Positions 19,249 to 28,743 of a stretch of DNA of 64,000 nucleotides are shown here, piece after piece; within the stretch, counting starts at the first letter, position 1; every line of letters starts with the position of its first letter. A model generated the notes under the pieces. It saw only the letters and a list, made by a program, of their open reading frames with translations, was not told the origin of the DNA and made no database searches. Position numbers and translations under genes: made by a program. Source of the stretch: Protula sp. h YS-2021 (taxonomy: Eukaryota; Annelida; Polychaeta; Sabellida; Serpulidae); assembly GCA_949752745.1 (NCBI GenBank), contig OX457025.1:99063587-99127586 (forward strand), written 5' to 3'.

Positions 19249-21261
19249 ATGCTCCGAAAGATCCTACTCTTAGCACTTGTGCTATCCGACCGATCACAGG
19301 CTGAGTCAGGAACTTTCTTCCTGTACGAGAATACTGCCTACGCATCATACAGTTCGTGGATAGTCACCTATTCGGTCGACATACGACCTTATCAGTCCCA
19401 CCTCCAAAACCTCTTGCTGCAAACAAAAGAGTTTGCAAGTGCGGTTGAAATGTTAATAAACAACCAACCATCCGAGGAGTATATGAACAAGTCAGCCATT
19501 GATGCCACCAGATCCATTCGAAGAAATGTTATTGACCTTATCTCTCAAGAATCAGCTCAGTTCCAGGAAGAATATCTAGCCGTCAGCAGCTTATTTGACG
19601 ATGTTCTGTCCCTTGCGGTATTACCATCATCTCGCCCGCGTAGATCAGTCATACCTATTGTTGGCAATTTGCTGTCTTCCTTATTTGGTGTGGCAACCGA
19701 AAGGAACGTACGACGTTTACGCGACGCAATTGTGGGCTTCGGACACACGAACGAACAAGTTGTACATGTTCTCTCCGAAAGTGTTACCTTGATAAATAAA
19801 ACTTACGCCGAATTGCAAGTAAACCGACAAGCCCTGTTAAAAATCACTAAAGCTACTAACCGCCTACACGACGAACTCTACACGATGTACGATGAAATAT
19901 CTATGGTGATTATACCACAGATGACCTACATTCAGCTTGTATCACGCCTCCACGCGATATTTAACTTGGTTTCCTCGACGATGAGGCAAATTCACCTGAC
20001 GTTTACCAACTTAGTGACGCAACTACAGTCCTCCGTCCAAGGACATCTATCGCCCTCTCTGATAACTCCGTCTGAATTGGCTGCTGTCTTGAGAAGAATC
20101 CGGCAAAAATTACCGCAGAGCATAAGACTACCTTATCCTCTGGATAAGAGAGGTCTAATAAAATACTATAAATTCCTCTCTCCAACTGTTTTACCAGCAC
20201 GTAATAGCTTTCATGTCATGATGGCAATTCCCCTTATGGATAAGCAAGATGAGTACGAAATCTACCGAGCAGTGCAGGTCCCCGTACCGAATTCAGAACA
20301 CCGACTTGGTGCTAAGTATGTCTTAAATAGTGACTATCTGGCCATTTCCCGCGATAAAATCCATTTTGCATACCTAAGCGCGGAAGAATTACCCCATTGT
20401 GCTAAAACCCCAATTTGTAGGTTTAATTCTCCACTCTTCAAAGTTATCAACTATCCGGTATGTATTACATCGCTGTTCCTACGCGATGAAAAGCGAATCT
20501 CAGCCATATGTAAGAAAACCTTTGTTCCAATGACTAAAGCACCTTCCGTACAGCACCTTTCTGGCAGAAACTGGTTAATCTCAACCTTAGATCCTTTCGA
20601 GGTCGAGATTAAGTGCGAAAACACTGAAAAATCCACTGATAAGGTACTCATATCGAATGTCCACCTAATTGTTCTAGAGGATAACTGCCGATTGACGTCC
20701 CCTCTGTTTGATATGCTCTTACAAGTCTCTGGTTCAATTACTGCTGAGCAGCAAGTGAAATTTGGAGCCCAAATTGAGATAGCGAAATTAGCCCCAAATA
20801 TTTGGAACTCCTCCAGTACTTTCCGTCTACCTTGGGATTCTATTGACTCCGACATGACTGCGCTGCGTAATGAGCTCTCAACCGTTGAAACCATCCCCGT
20901 GGAACACCTTCACAAAATTCTTGAGCAATCCATTTACCACGGTAAAGAGTTCCGGGAACTCCGCTCCATGTATTCCTTTCCTGTTTGGGAGGAACGTCTG
21001 ATTTTTGGTGGTATCCTGGCGGCCCTGCTCCTGCCTGCCCTCTTGGTCATAATATTGCGAAGCCGTTGTCCACCTTGGCGTCGACAACGGAGTCTGAAAT
21101 TGATATGTGATGAACACCCAACCTCCTTTACCGAGGTCAAATTCCATAACGTCCCAAAAGATATCGAGCAGGATCCGGTTAACATCGGCCCTGAAAGTTG
21201 TGGGCATCTCACAATTACTGGGGATACGTGTAATCTGGGCAATAATGCAGAACGAGTGTAA
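19249..21261 (+). CDS. env: Env-like membrane fusion glycoprotein
   Basis: 670 residues, uninterrupted. Residues 1-18 form a signal peptide (MLRKILLLALVLS...). A furin-type site RPRR lies at 129-132 and is followed by a hydrophobic, glycine-containing stretch (133-150), the expected fusion peptide. A heptad-like helical region follows. A single membrane span is near 584-603 (GGILAALLLPALLVIIL), with a basic stop-transfer and a tail of about 65 residues. Several N-x-S/T sites occur (NKS, NKT). This architecture matches the errantivirus/baculovirus F-like class I fusion proteins; that relationship is inferred from layout, not from alignment. It is probably expressed from a spliced mRNA. Confidence 0.85.
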   Translation: MLRKILLLALVLSDRSQAESGTFFLYENTAYASYSSWIVTYSVDIRPYQSHLQNLLLQTKEFASAVEMLINNQPSEEYMNKSAIDATRSIRRNVIDLISQESAQFQEEYLAVSSLFDDVLSLAVLPSSRPRRSVIPIVGNLLSSLFGVATERNVRRLRDAIVGFGHTNEQVVHVLSESVTLINKTYAELQVNRQALLKITKATNRLHDELYTMYDEISMVIIPQMTYIQLVSRLHAIFNLVSSTMRQIHLTFTNLVTQLQSSVQGHLSPSLITPSELAAVLRRIRQKLPQSIRLPYPLDKRGLIKYYKFLSPTVLPARNSFHVMMAIPLMDKQDEYEIYRAVQVPVPNSEHRLGAKYVLNSDYLAISRDKIHFAYLSAEELPHCAKTPICRFNSPLFKVINYPVCITSLFLRDEKRISAICKKTFVPMTKAPSVQHLSGRNWLISTLDPFEVEIKCENTEKSTDKVLISNVHLIVLEDNCRLTSPLFDMLLQVSGSITAEQQVKFGAQIEIAKLAPNIWNSSSTFRLPWDSIDSDMTALRNELSTVETIPVEHLHKILEQSIYHGKEFRELRSMYSFPVWEERLIFGGILAALLLPALLVIILRSRCPPWRRQRSLKLICDEHPTSFTEVKFHNVPKDIEQDPVNIGPESCGHLTITGDTCNLGNNAERV

Positions 21262-21615
21262 ATTGACACTCTGGAATTTAGTGCGTTCGAACTACGATGT
21301 AAAATGGAACTCGAGTTTGTAAATAAGTGTGTCAACATACATTAGTGTTGATACCTCTGGAGTATTAGTCAACAATTATAATGTTATTTGATGTATTATT
21401 AGCTAGTGTTTGATATATTACTGCTATGTGCTATCTGAACAGTGAATTATATGTTTTAAATGTTTATCAAGTGTTGCATCTGGAACCGATCACTCCAGAT
21501 TCAACACTCATTAAAGTTCTTCGTATTCTGAGTAAGTCATAATCTGAACACCATTGTAAGATTAACTGAAAGATTTAATCTTTGGGAATATAAATCTTTA
21601 TTGGAAGGGGACGAA
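21262..21615 (+). other. 3' untranslated part and polypurine tract
   Basis: No gene. GGAAGGGGACGAA (21,603-21,615) directly before the 3' LTR is the likely polypurine tract that primes plus-strand DNA synthesis. Confidence 0.7.
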
Positions 21616-22436
21616 TGTAAAATGGTGGTTCAGATTATTCCTGTATTTACGCTTTAGCTTTTAATTGAAAGTCGATCATCAGAACTTCCCAGGCCCTGTG
21701 AGTAAACCCCTGGGCATGATATCATTATGATGTAGTTGGCCATAACCGAAGACTAATGCGGGTAGTAAATTAGTATGTTTCCATGCCGTCTGGTGACCCT
21801 TCCTCCCTTGCCTCGTAAAAAGTAATTAAGCGGGATCTAATGTCTATTGATAAGTGAAAACTGCTATTAAGGGTATATCTATCTGTGGGAAAGCAATCGA
21901 TTCAGCCATCATAACTTCTTGATCCGGCATTTGGCTGCCACATATATTCCGATATCCGTCATCCGGCTGTCTCGTATACTCCCATAAGAAAAGAGCTATG
22001 GCTTCTCGTAAAAGCCATAAATCGCGAGCCACAAAAGATGACGCAAAACCTCCAGATGCCTCCCATCTAGGCACAATTTCCCCTCTCCCTATATAAGCGG
22101 TCACCCGGCGTGCGCCGTCGGAGTGTGGTTAAGACGAGTACTAAAACACCTAGGGCGTAGCGCAAACAAAAGCCGTTCTCATTCACAAGTTTTGGACTTA
22201 GCGTTTACTTTTTAAATAACGGGGCAGTAATCCTACTGCCAGCCTGGGAAATAAGCGAAGTACAAATAAAACCACTATACGATTGTTAAACCATTGTGTG
22301 CAGAATCATCACCAATAAATGTTAGCAGTAGTGAAACGCTGAAGTGACTTGTCATTGCCTTGGAACCGCCTCTCGGGAGCTACGTCCGACGCCCGTAGCG
22401 ACGACGCCGCTACGTAATAATCTGAACTCTGCTACA
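21616..22436 (+). repeat. 3' LTR
   Basis: 821 bp, same ends and length as the 5' LTR. About eight substitutions were noted by eye (for example CTATTAATT/CTTTTAATT, CTCGTGAAAAG/CTCGTAAAAAG, CAGTAAACC/CAGTAATCC). Confidence 0.95.
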
Positions 22437-22440
22437 TGTA
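22437..22440. repeat. Target site duplication TGTA (right)
   Basis: Matches TGTA at 12,904-12,907. Confidence 0.8.
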
Positions 22441-22915
22441 TGTTTCCATCTTGCCACTTTCTTTGATGAAAATGGCCGGCCAGAAAAAGAGCTGTCTTTG
22501 CCGGTACAGTTGTTTGGCCCATTTCTCAGAAAGACGCGTGGTTCTGCTTACTGTTATGAATGTACATATAGGGGTCGCCATTCAATCTGTCCATCACAAA
22601 TGTACTGGTTCATTTTTTTTCTATCATTTCTTTGTACGCATTTCCCTTTAAGTTTTCTGAACACGTGTCTTATAACCAGGCTATGCCGGTATGATGCAAC
22701 ACACTACATAAACAATGTCAATGGCCCTGGTTATAAGTGAAGTCACCTTGAACTGTCACTTTTCGTTCGTACACATTAAGAGATCTTTTCTTTCTTTCTT
22801 TTATTTTTTTTTGCTTCATTTTTCCTTTTTTGTTCGTGTAGGCGATAGACAAATTTCGGCGATGGCGGAGCCCTGGATTTAGTTCTACATGCCAAATGAA
22901 ACAAAGTATTTCATC
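22441..22915. other. Spacer between the LTR element and the Polinton
   Basis: No gene recognised. A T/C-rich tract lies at 22,785-22,835. Confidence 0.5.
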
Positions 22916-22921
22916 GGCGTC
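22916..22921. repeat. Polinton target site duplication GGCGTC (left)
   Basis: GGCGTC directly before the element end AGTAGGGG. The identical hexamer follows the other end at 42,794-42,799. Six bases is the length known for Polinton/Maverick integration. Confidence 0.9.
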
Positions 22922-23517
22922 AGTAGGGGAGAAGTGGGGTTCCGAAAACAGGAAGTGACGTTATAATGACGTCAGGAGGTGTTTTCGGAGCCCCATGGGG
23001 TTCCGAAAACAGTGACGTCATATTGACGTCATATTGACGTCATATGGTTGTCATATGGTTGTAATATGGTTATCATATGGTTGTCATATGAACGTCATAA
23101 TGACGTCATGGGGTGTTTTCGGAGCCCCATGGGGTTCCGAAAACAGTGACGTCATATTGACGTCATATTGATGTCATATGGACGTGTTATTGACGTGATA
23201 TGGAGATGATATGGAGATGATATGGAGATCATATGGAGGTCATATGGAGGTCATATGAACGTCATATGAACGTCATAATGACGTAATATGGAGAGTGGGC
23301 GGCCATTCAAACGGGCGGCCATTCAAACGGCATTCAAACGGGCGGCCATTCAAACGACCATTCAAACAACTATCCAACGGCAGACGGACAGATGAGACAC
23401 CACCCCAAACGTACAAGTTCTCCATTTTATAAATAGAGAACTCATAGCTACATTGTTAGAGCTCACCTATAAAGCCCCCTTAAAGTCAAAAAGGGGTAAA
23501 AAATAGTCCCCTTTTTT
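22922..23517. repeat. Left TIR, outer part
   Basis: Closely matches the complement of 42,210-42,793. It contains palindromic GGTGTTTTCGGAGCCCCATG repeats, many TGACGTCATATTGACGTCAT units (CRE-like TGACGTCA), runs of CATATGGAGAT and ATATGGTTGTC, and GGGCGGCCATTCAAAC repeats. TGACGTCA is the known CREB/ATF consensus; whether it is used here is unknown. Confidence 0.9.
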
Positions 23518-25580
23518 TTGGCGCCCGAACAAAATGGCGCCCGAACAAAATGGCACCCAAGCACTCGAGCACCCGAGCACCCGAGCACTCGAGCACTTCC
23601 CCCCCATTACCACCACCACCACCACCAGTCAACTTTCAGACCTGCCGTTGCCAGCCGCACCGCAGGCCACTATGTATACAAGCAATGGCCACTCTTTTTT
23701 TCAGCTTTCTCTCTCGAAACACACGCCAGACCAGACTGGTAATGGGTCAGTCGGACAAACGGACACCCGGACAAACGGTCTACCCGGACAAACGGATAGT
23801 CGGACAAACGGACAGTCTTTTTTTTTGTTTTTTTTTTGCCTCCCTCTCCACACGGTAGCTGGAGGCAAACAAGCAGTCTTTTTCTGGCTTTCTCACTCTC
23901 TAACCAAGCCATTGCAGCAGCAATTAAAAAAAATGAGCACTCTTTTCCTTAAGGGATGCTGTGTTTTAACCACAGAGAGGTCTCCATGCATTGTGGCCAT
24001 ATACAAGCACCAATCCTTTCTTTAAAGCTTTCTCACTCTTCTAACACCTATGACAACCAAACCAACGGACACCCAGACACACGGACACCCAGACACGGAC
24101 ACCCAGACACACGGACACCCAGACAGTCATGTTTGTTTTTAATTTTTGTCTCTCTCTCTCTCCATCACACCACGGCGTCTGAGGGGCAAAGAAACAGTCT
24201 TTTTTCGGCTTTCTCACTCTCTAAACCCACATACCTTCACTAATGGATTGTCGTAGAAGCAATTAAAAGAAATGAGCACTCTTTTCCTTAAGGGATGCTG
24301 TGTTTTAACCACAGAGAGGTCTCCATGCATTGTGGCCATATACAAGCAACAATCCTTTCTTTAAAGCTTTCTCACTCTTCTAACACCTACGGCAACCGAA
24401 CAAACGGACACCCAGACACACGGACACCCAGACACGGACACCCAGATACACGGACACCCAGACAGTCATGTTTTTTAAATTTTTGTCTCTCTCTCTCTCT
24501 ATCACACCACGGCGTCTGAGGGGCAAAGAAACAGTCTTTTTTCGGCTTTCTCACTCCACACCTTCACTGATCGATTGCCGTAGCAGCAATTAGAAGTGAC
24601 CTAAATAAGAGACACTTTTTTCAACCGTGAGAACTCTCTCTCTCCCACGCATATAAAGGCAACAGCAACTTTTTTTTCGGCTTTCCCACACTCTAAACAG
24701 TCTTTTTCTGGCTTTCTCACGCTAAAGAGACACCATTTTTAACCGTAAGAGCCCTCTCTCTCCCACGCATATACAAGCAACAATCCTTTCTTTAAAGCTT
24801 TCTCACTCTTCTAACACCTACGGCAACCGGATAAAAGGGCACCCGGATAAAAGGGCACCCGGATAAAAGGACATCCGGATAAAAGGGCGGTCTTTTTTTT
24901 AAATTTTTGTATCTCTCTCTCTCCAAACACACATAGCACCACATAAGACGGTCAGACGGACAGATTTAGCGTTTATTTCTCAAGCCTGTATATTTTTAAC
25001 CCAGGCAGCAATTTGTTTAGCTTTTTCAGACGGTCAGACAGGCAATCTTTTTTTTCTATTTTTTTAATCTCACTCTTCTCACACACATAACACATCAGAC
25101 GGTCAGACGGACAGATTAAGCGTTTATTTCTCAAGCCTGTGTATTTTTAAACCAGGCAGCAATTTGTTTAGCTTTTTCAGACGGTCAGACAGGCAATCAT
25201 TTTTTTATATTTTTTTTAATCTCACTCTTCTCACACACATAACACATCAGACGGTCAGACGGACAGATTTAGCGTTTATTTCTCAAGCCTGTGTATTTTT
25301 AACCCAGGCAGCAATTTGTTTAGCTTTTACAGACGGTCAGACAGGCAATCATTTTTTTTTATTTTTTTAATCTCTCTCTCCACACACACATAACACATCA
25401 GACGGTCAGAGGGACAGATTTAGCGTTTCATTTCTCAAGCCTGAGTATTTTTAACCCAGACAGCAATTTGTTTTGCTATTTCAGACGGGCAGACGGACAG
25501 ATTTAGCGTTTCATTTCTCATGCCAGGGTATTTTTAACCTAGGCAGCAATTTGTTTAGCTTTTTCAGACGGTCAGACGGA
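23518..25580. repeat. Tandem-repeat block interrupting the left TIR
   Basis: About 2.06 kb absent from the right TIR. From left to right: a CACCCGAGCACTCGAG simple array, GGACAAACGGACACCCGG arrays, two ~340-bp units (about 23,930-24,265 and 24,270-24,600) with CTTTTCCTTAAGGGATGCTG and a partial third, then four to five ~150-160-bp units (24,950-25,560) with TCAGACGGTCAGACGGACAG and TTAGCGTTTATTTCTCAAGC. Open frames here follow the repeats and have no recognisable product. Confidence 0.8.
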
Positions 25581-25720
25581 CAGATGGGGGTATAAATCAA
25601 TGATTTATAGACCCCTTTTTTAGCATTTCCCACACTCTCATGCATACACATACATACTAACAACATGACACGATTCGCGCTCATTTCGTAATAATGGGTG
25701 GCCGCTAAAAAGCGGCCGTG
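25581..25720. repeat. Left TIR, inner part
   Basis: The match to the right TIR resumes (GGGGGTATAAA, then AGCATTTCCCACACTCTCAT, CACATACATACTAACA, CATGACACGATT), ending at a GGCCGCT hairpin. A related inner TIR exists in the second Polinton at about 62,287-62,385. Confidence 0.8.
25700..25717 (-). terminator. Histone-type 3' stem-loop candidate
   Basis: On the minus strand GGCCGCT-TTTT-AGCGGCC forms a seven-pair stem with a 4-nt loop and is followed by ACCCA, the flank typical of metazoan histone mRNA stem-loops. It lies about 190 nt after the stop of the minus-strand ORF at 25,911. Confidence 0.4.
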
Positions 25721-25910
25721 GAGGTATTTTCTGCTTTCTCCGCCGGTCCACTTCCTGTCGCTTCTCCTGCCGCCGCTTCCCCTACCATTTCGCCTTGGCG
25801 TCGTCGCCGTCTCCGCCTCTGCCGCTGCCGTCATCCTCCCTACAGCCAGCCCTCCTCCTATGCGCTGCTACCGCGGCCCTGTGTGTCCTGAAACCTCTAC
25901 CCAGAACGTT

Positions 25911-26135
25911 TCAATAATGGTACTCCGGCTTTAACGCATCTGGGCATGTCTGTTCGTGGACTCGTAGAGAGCTTCCTGCCGGTAATCCAAAATGGCAGAA
26001 GCTGCAAAACTGCACATTATCCGCCGTATCCAAAAACTCTACGATATCCTGGAGGGTTGACTTTTTGGAAGAGCCATCCTCCTGTTTCACGTCAACCAGT
26101 TCCACGGTGCAGTCATTATCGGAGGGCGACTGCAT
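25911..26135 (-). CDS. Small C2HC zinc-finger ORF
   Basis: 74 residues from an ATG. Residues about 43-65 hold CSFC-x12-H-x4-C, a single C2HC-type finger, preceded by an acidic and lysine-rich segment. It overlaps the end of the upstream ORF by 20 bp in another frame. It could therefore be a separate gene using a reinitiated start, or the frameshifted C-terminus of the upstream protein. Function unknown. Confidence 0.45.
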   Translation of the reverse strand: MQSPSDNDCTVELVDVKQEDGSSKKSTLQDIVEFLDTADNVQFCSFCHFGLPAGSSLRVHEQTCPDALKPEYHY

Positions 26136-26670
26136 GACTGAAGTCCACCTGCGTGAGGTCCGTTATACTGGCGACAGCGGTTGCTAGCTCTTCCTCAGGA
26201 GCTGGTGTCACTGTCTCCGGCTTGGTAACTGTGGCGCTAGGAAGATTTCGCCGTTTGACTACAACTTCTTCCGCCGGAACCTTCAAGACAGTGACATCAG
26301 CTGCCGTTGGAATCGCTATCGGCGGAGTCGTCAGCATCGACGTCGTGGCTGCAGCAGGAGTCGCCTTGGCAGGGGTCGCCGTCGTCGTGGTTGTCGCTGC
26401 TGTGGTCCTGGCTGGCCTTTCTTCCTGGCAGGGCGGTGGGTCCTGACTCCTGTCGAGCAAGCTCTCCCTCCGGCGCTTGTATCGTTCCTCCGCCGCCCTG
26501 CCAAACCGGTTGAACTGTTCTTCAGGTCTGTTCCTGAGAAAATTCCTCCACTGTCGAAATAGAAATGTTTGATATTCTACATAGATATCTTCCCAGAGAT
26601 CTACATCCTTCTGCGACAAGAAGTAGCGAGCCCTAAGCTCTGGCGAGAAAAATTCATCTTTGTGTTGCAT
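26116..26670 (-). CDS. Polinton leftmost gene, Pro/Thr/Ala-rich protein
   Basis: 184 residues from the first ATG (26,668-26,670). The N-terminal ~65 residues are charged and aromatic (LRARYFLSQKDVDLWEDIYV, QTFLFRQWRNFLRNRPEEQF) and probably helical. A basic patch (RYKRRRESLL) and a low-complexity Thr/Ala/Pro region follow. No family recognised. A TATA box lies about 60 bp upstream. It is divergently transcribed from the CARD-like gene across a shared 250-bp promoter region. Confidence 0.6.
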   Translation of the reverse strand: MQHKDEFFSPELRARYFLSQKDVDLWEDIYVEYQTFLFRQWRNFLRNRPEEQFNRFGRAAEERYKRRRESLLDRSQDPPPCQEERPARTTAATTTTTATPAKATPAAATTSMLTTPPIAIPTAADVTVLKVPAEEVVVKRRNLPSATVTKPETVTPAPEEELATAVASITDLTQVDFSHAVALR

Positions 26671-26922
26671 TTTTAGCTGTTGCTCCTTCAATGATCAAAG
26701 GCAGACTGACTGCATACAGTGCGAGGCTGCTATTATATAGGACCTCCCCCCCTTGTCCGTCAACCTGAAGCAAGGACCCCCCCCTAGTCGACCTGGTCAG
26801 TCAACCTGAAGCAAGGACCCCCACCCCCCTGGCTCACCAACTGTTTAGCCGCTGGGCTCACGGCTCAGTAGTATAAAAACGTCGGGTCGGCACCACTATG
26901 GCCATTGCATTGCCAAACCATC
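26671..26922. promoter_or_regulatory. Left divergent promoter region
   Basis: Minus-strand TATA (CTATATAATA, complement of 26,731-26,740) serves the leftward gene. Plus-strand TATAAAA (26,872-26,878) serves the rightward gene. Between them are two copies of CAACCTGAAGCAAGGACCCC (26,761 and 26,803). The core GAAGCAAGGACCCCC also occurs, inverted, seven times in the right divergent promoter of this element. Confidence 0.65.
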
Positions 26923-27810
26923 ATGGAGACGTCTCGAAAAGCAGCAACGGCTAGCAACATGGAAATTGATAGCCTGTTCAGCAATGAAACAATGGCTTAT
27001 ACAGATGCAGTTTTAACTGCAGAGGAGACTGCTGCCTTCCTAAGTACACTAGCAGAAGCTGAAAAAGCCTTGGAGGAAACATTAGAGGCTCCGTCAGATG
27101 TGTCTACAGTACAGCAAACTAGGCCTGAAGAAGTACAGCCAGTACAGCAAGCAATGCCCGATCCTGAGGGATCTGACTATCCGTTCTGGGTTGCCAATGC
27201 GCTTGTAAATGGTAGCGCCAAGCCACTTAGTACAAAGTTACAGGCTCATCTAGAGCATCTTGAGGAGGAAGAAGTGGTCATGTCAAGCGATGACGACGGT
27301 GACGACGACAATGACGACAATGACGACAACGACGATGACGACAATGACGACAACGACGATGACGACAGCGACGACGATGACAAGCAGCTTAAATCTAAAT
27401 TCGAATTGAGCAAAACTATTCCTGCTACTGAGGAAGACGTCACGCTGTTGAAACGAAACTTTCAAGCAGTGATTTCTCTGATTGATTGCAACATTTTATG
27501 GTGTTTATGTGAAGAAGGCTTTTTCGATCAGCACACATACATATACCTAACGGAAGAAGTGAACACTGTCATTCAGCTTATCTACATGCTAGAAGGAAAC
27601 ATAGAGCATGTTCCCGAGTCAGAGCCGCAGTTCTCCGAAGCCATGACCCGACGTTTCGTTCAACTTATTCGAAGTCTTCATGAGGAACTTTTTAAGACTT
27701 TATCTCTACCGACGCCAAAGTGTGTTGATGAGATCGCGATTCCAAATGTGCAAAGGTCATGCTACATGGCTTCAAGTACCTTGAAGAACGTATTAAGGTG
27801 TATGATATGA
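26923..27810 (+). CDS. Acidic protein with CARD-like helical region
   Basis: 295 residues from ATG at 26,923 (TCATGG context, TATA about 50 bp upstream). Residues about 119-156 are an almost pure Asp/Asn run. Residues about 165-260 (LKRNFQAVISLIDCNILWCL ... FVQLIRSLHEELFKTL) show a spacing of hydrophobic helices and an 'L+..L...I.D..ILW.L...G.F' pattern reminiscent of a CARD death-fold domain. That is an inference from pattern only. The frame probably breaks near 27,760, because a second similar helical block continues in another frame (27,759-28,004). If true CARDs, it would be a candidate modulator of host apoptosis or innate signalling. Confidence 0.55.
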   Translation: METSRKAATASNMEIDSLFSNETMAYTDAVLTAEETAAFLSTLAEAEKALEETLEAPSDVSTVQQTRPEEVQPVQQAMPDPEGSDYPFWVANALVNGSAKPLSTKLQAHLEHLEEEEVVMSSDDDGDDDNDDNDDNDDDDNDDNDDDDSDDDDKQLKSKFELSKTIPATEEDVTLLKRNFQAVISLIDCNILWCLCEEGFFDQHTYIYLTEEVNTVIQLIYMLEGNIEHVPESEPQFSEAMTRRFVQLIRSLHEELFKTLSLPTPKCVDEIAIPNVQRSCYMASSTLKNVLRCMI

Positions 27811-28004
27811 TGGCTTACCTCTATGAAAAAGGACATTTCACCATGCCAATGCTCTTTCAATGGATAATTGGGAGTCGCAAACGAGACTTTTTAGTGATTG
27901 TTATGAGACAATCTTTGACAGACGGTTTGCCAACAGCCTTTCTGGATGGTTTCAACGAGATTACTCCGCGATTTTGCAAGCATCCCATGAAAACATACAT
28001 GTAA
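27759..28004 (+). pseudogene. Displaced C-terminal CARD-like block
   Basis: 81 residues in the +2 frame relative to the upstream gene. LEERIKVYDMMAYLYEKGHF and FLDGFNEITPRF give a second 'helix-helix-aromatic-F..F' pattern like the first CARD-like block. It overlaps the upstream frame by about 50 bp without its own promoter, so I read it as the frameshifted end of the same gene rather than a separate one. A short overlapping gene is the alternative. Confidence 0.4.
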
Positions 28005-28009
28005 TGTTC

Positions 28010-28017
28010 ATATAAAA
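28010..28017 (+). promoter_or_regulatory. TATA box
   Basis: CATATAAAAGG, about 43 bp upstream of the ATG at 28,059, at the right distance for a start site near 28,040. Confidence 0.6.
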
Positions 28018-28058
28018 GGAGTGAGGTGTCAAGTGCAGTCATCATTCAACGCGCAGCC

Positions 28059-28679
28059 ATGGAGAAAACAAGCAGCTTTAAAATTAGTGCAAACTTAACC
28101 ATTACTGTGGAGCATGGACAATTTGGATTATTTATTCGAATCAAACGTGGAGAGAGATGGCTTGCTTTATCACCATCCTTGTGGAAGATTGTGTGCCTGA
28201 ACTTAGCAAGATTACGCGACATTGGCTTCAAACTGTACTTAACGCAAACGAAGTGGCTTGAAGTCATTTCATACTTGGATATGCGCTATGTGAGTTTTGT
28301 GCAAGCATCACTGTTTGAAGGGAAAGAATACAAGTATTACATCAACATGAATGATGGTGAATGGGAGACATTGCTTCAGGAGATGGATAGCATTACCTCA
28401 ACCTTATTGCCATGTACGGAATGTCATGGCAAGAAAACTCCTATCAAGCTGCAAAAGGACAATCGGATGAAAGTGTCAAAGTTATCTAAGAAAAGACTGG
28501 CTGAAGTTCAATTGGAGAATATGGATGTGCAAAATCAACTTGGACTTACCTGTGAATATTGCGGTGCTTACGGATATGCTGAGGATTATGATTGTCACTG
28601 CCACAAGTACAATTGCAAGTTGTGTGAACCAGACAACTTCTGCAACAAGTGCGGCTTACTAACTGTTTCTGTGGAGTAA
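28059..28679 (+). CDS. PC4-like domain plus zinc-binding tail
   Basis: 206 residues from the ATG in GCAGCCATGG. Residues about 5-50 (FKISANLTITVEHGQFGLFI then RGERWLALSPSLWKIVCLNL) follow the PC4 pattern of strands, a tryptophan-containing helix entry and a leucine-rich helix. A second, weaker copy (YVSFVQASLFEGKEYKYYIN ... EWETLLQEM) follows. The C-terminal ~50 residues are cysteine/histidine rich (CEYCGAYGYAEDYDCHCHKY, CKLC, CNKC) and should bind zinc; CTEC occurs near 125. PC4 folds bind single-stranded DNA, so a role in early transcription or replication is plausible. The related minus-strand cluster is at 35.4-36.9 kb. Confidence 0.6.
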   Translation: MEKTSSFKISANLTITVEHGQFGLFIRIKRGERWLALSPSLWKIVCLNLARLRDIGFKLYLTQTKWLEVISYLDMRYVSFVQASLFEGKEYKYYINMNDGEWETLLQEMDSITSTLLPCTECHGKKTPIKLQKDNRMKVSKLSKKRLAEVQLENMDVQNQLGLTCEYCGAYGYAEDYDCHCHKYNCKLCEPDNFCNKCGLLTVSVE

Positions 28680-28743
28680 GACTGAGAGTCATTTGCTTAC
28701 CAGCCGCCACAGTGTGCAGACGTGTTATATGGACATGTGAAAG

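Larger units (their letters stand above)
12908..22436 (+). mobile_element. Ty3/Gypsy LTR retrotransposon with env
   Basis: A structurally complete 9.5-kb element. It has two 821-bp LTRs (TG...CA), primer-binding site, gag (two open parts), pol (protease, reverse transcriptase, RNase H, integrase), an env-like gene, a purine-rich tract, and a TGTA target duplication. By eye the LTRs differ at only about eight positions (about 1 percent), so insertion was recent. The only clear defect candidate is an in-frame TAG in gag. Order PR-RT-RH-IN and the zinc-binding HHCC integrase place it in Ty3/Gypsy. The env makes it retrovirus-like, as in errantiviruses, though I cannot name the clade. Confidence 0.95.

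Noticed and set aside
22980..23300. CRISPR-like repeat array of TGACGTCATAT units
   Set aside because: Irregular spacing, no unique spacers, inside the TIR of a eukaryotic element.
23518..24519. Thr/His/Pro-rich open frames in the left TIR block
   Set aside because: They follow tandem repeats exactly and differ by repeat unit; no coding signature.
26153..26513. Plus-strand Val/Ala-rich frames at 26.15-26.5 kb
   Set aside because: Antisense shadow of the minus-strand Pro/Thr/Ala-rich gene.
27246..27465. Minus-strand Ser-rich and Val-rich frames
   Set aside because: Antisense translation of the GACGAC acidic-repeat region of the CARD-like gene.
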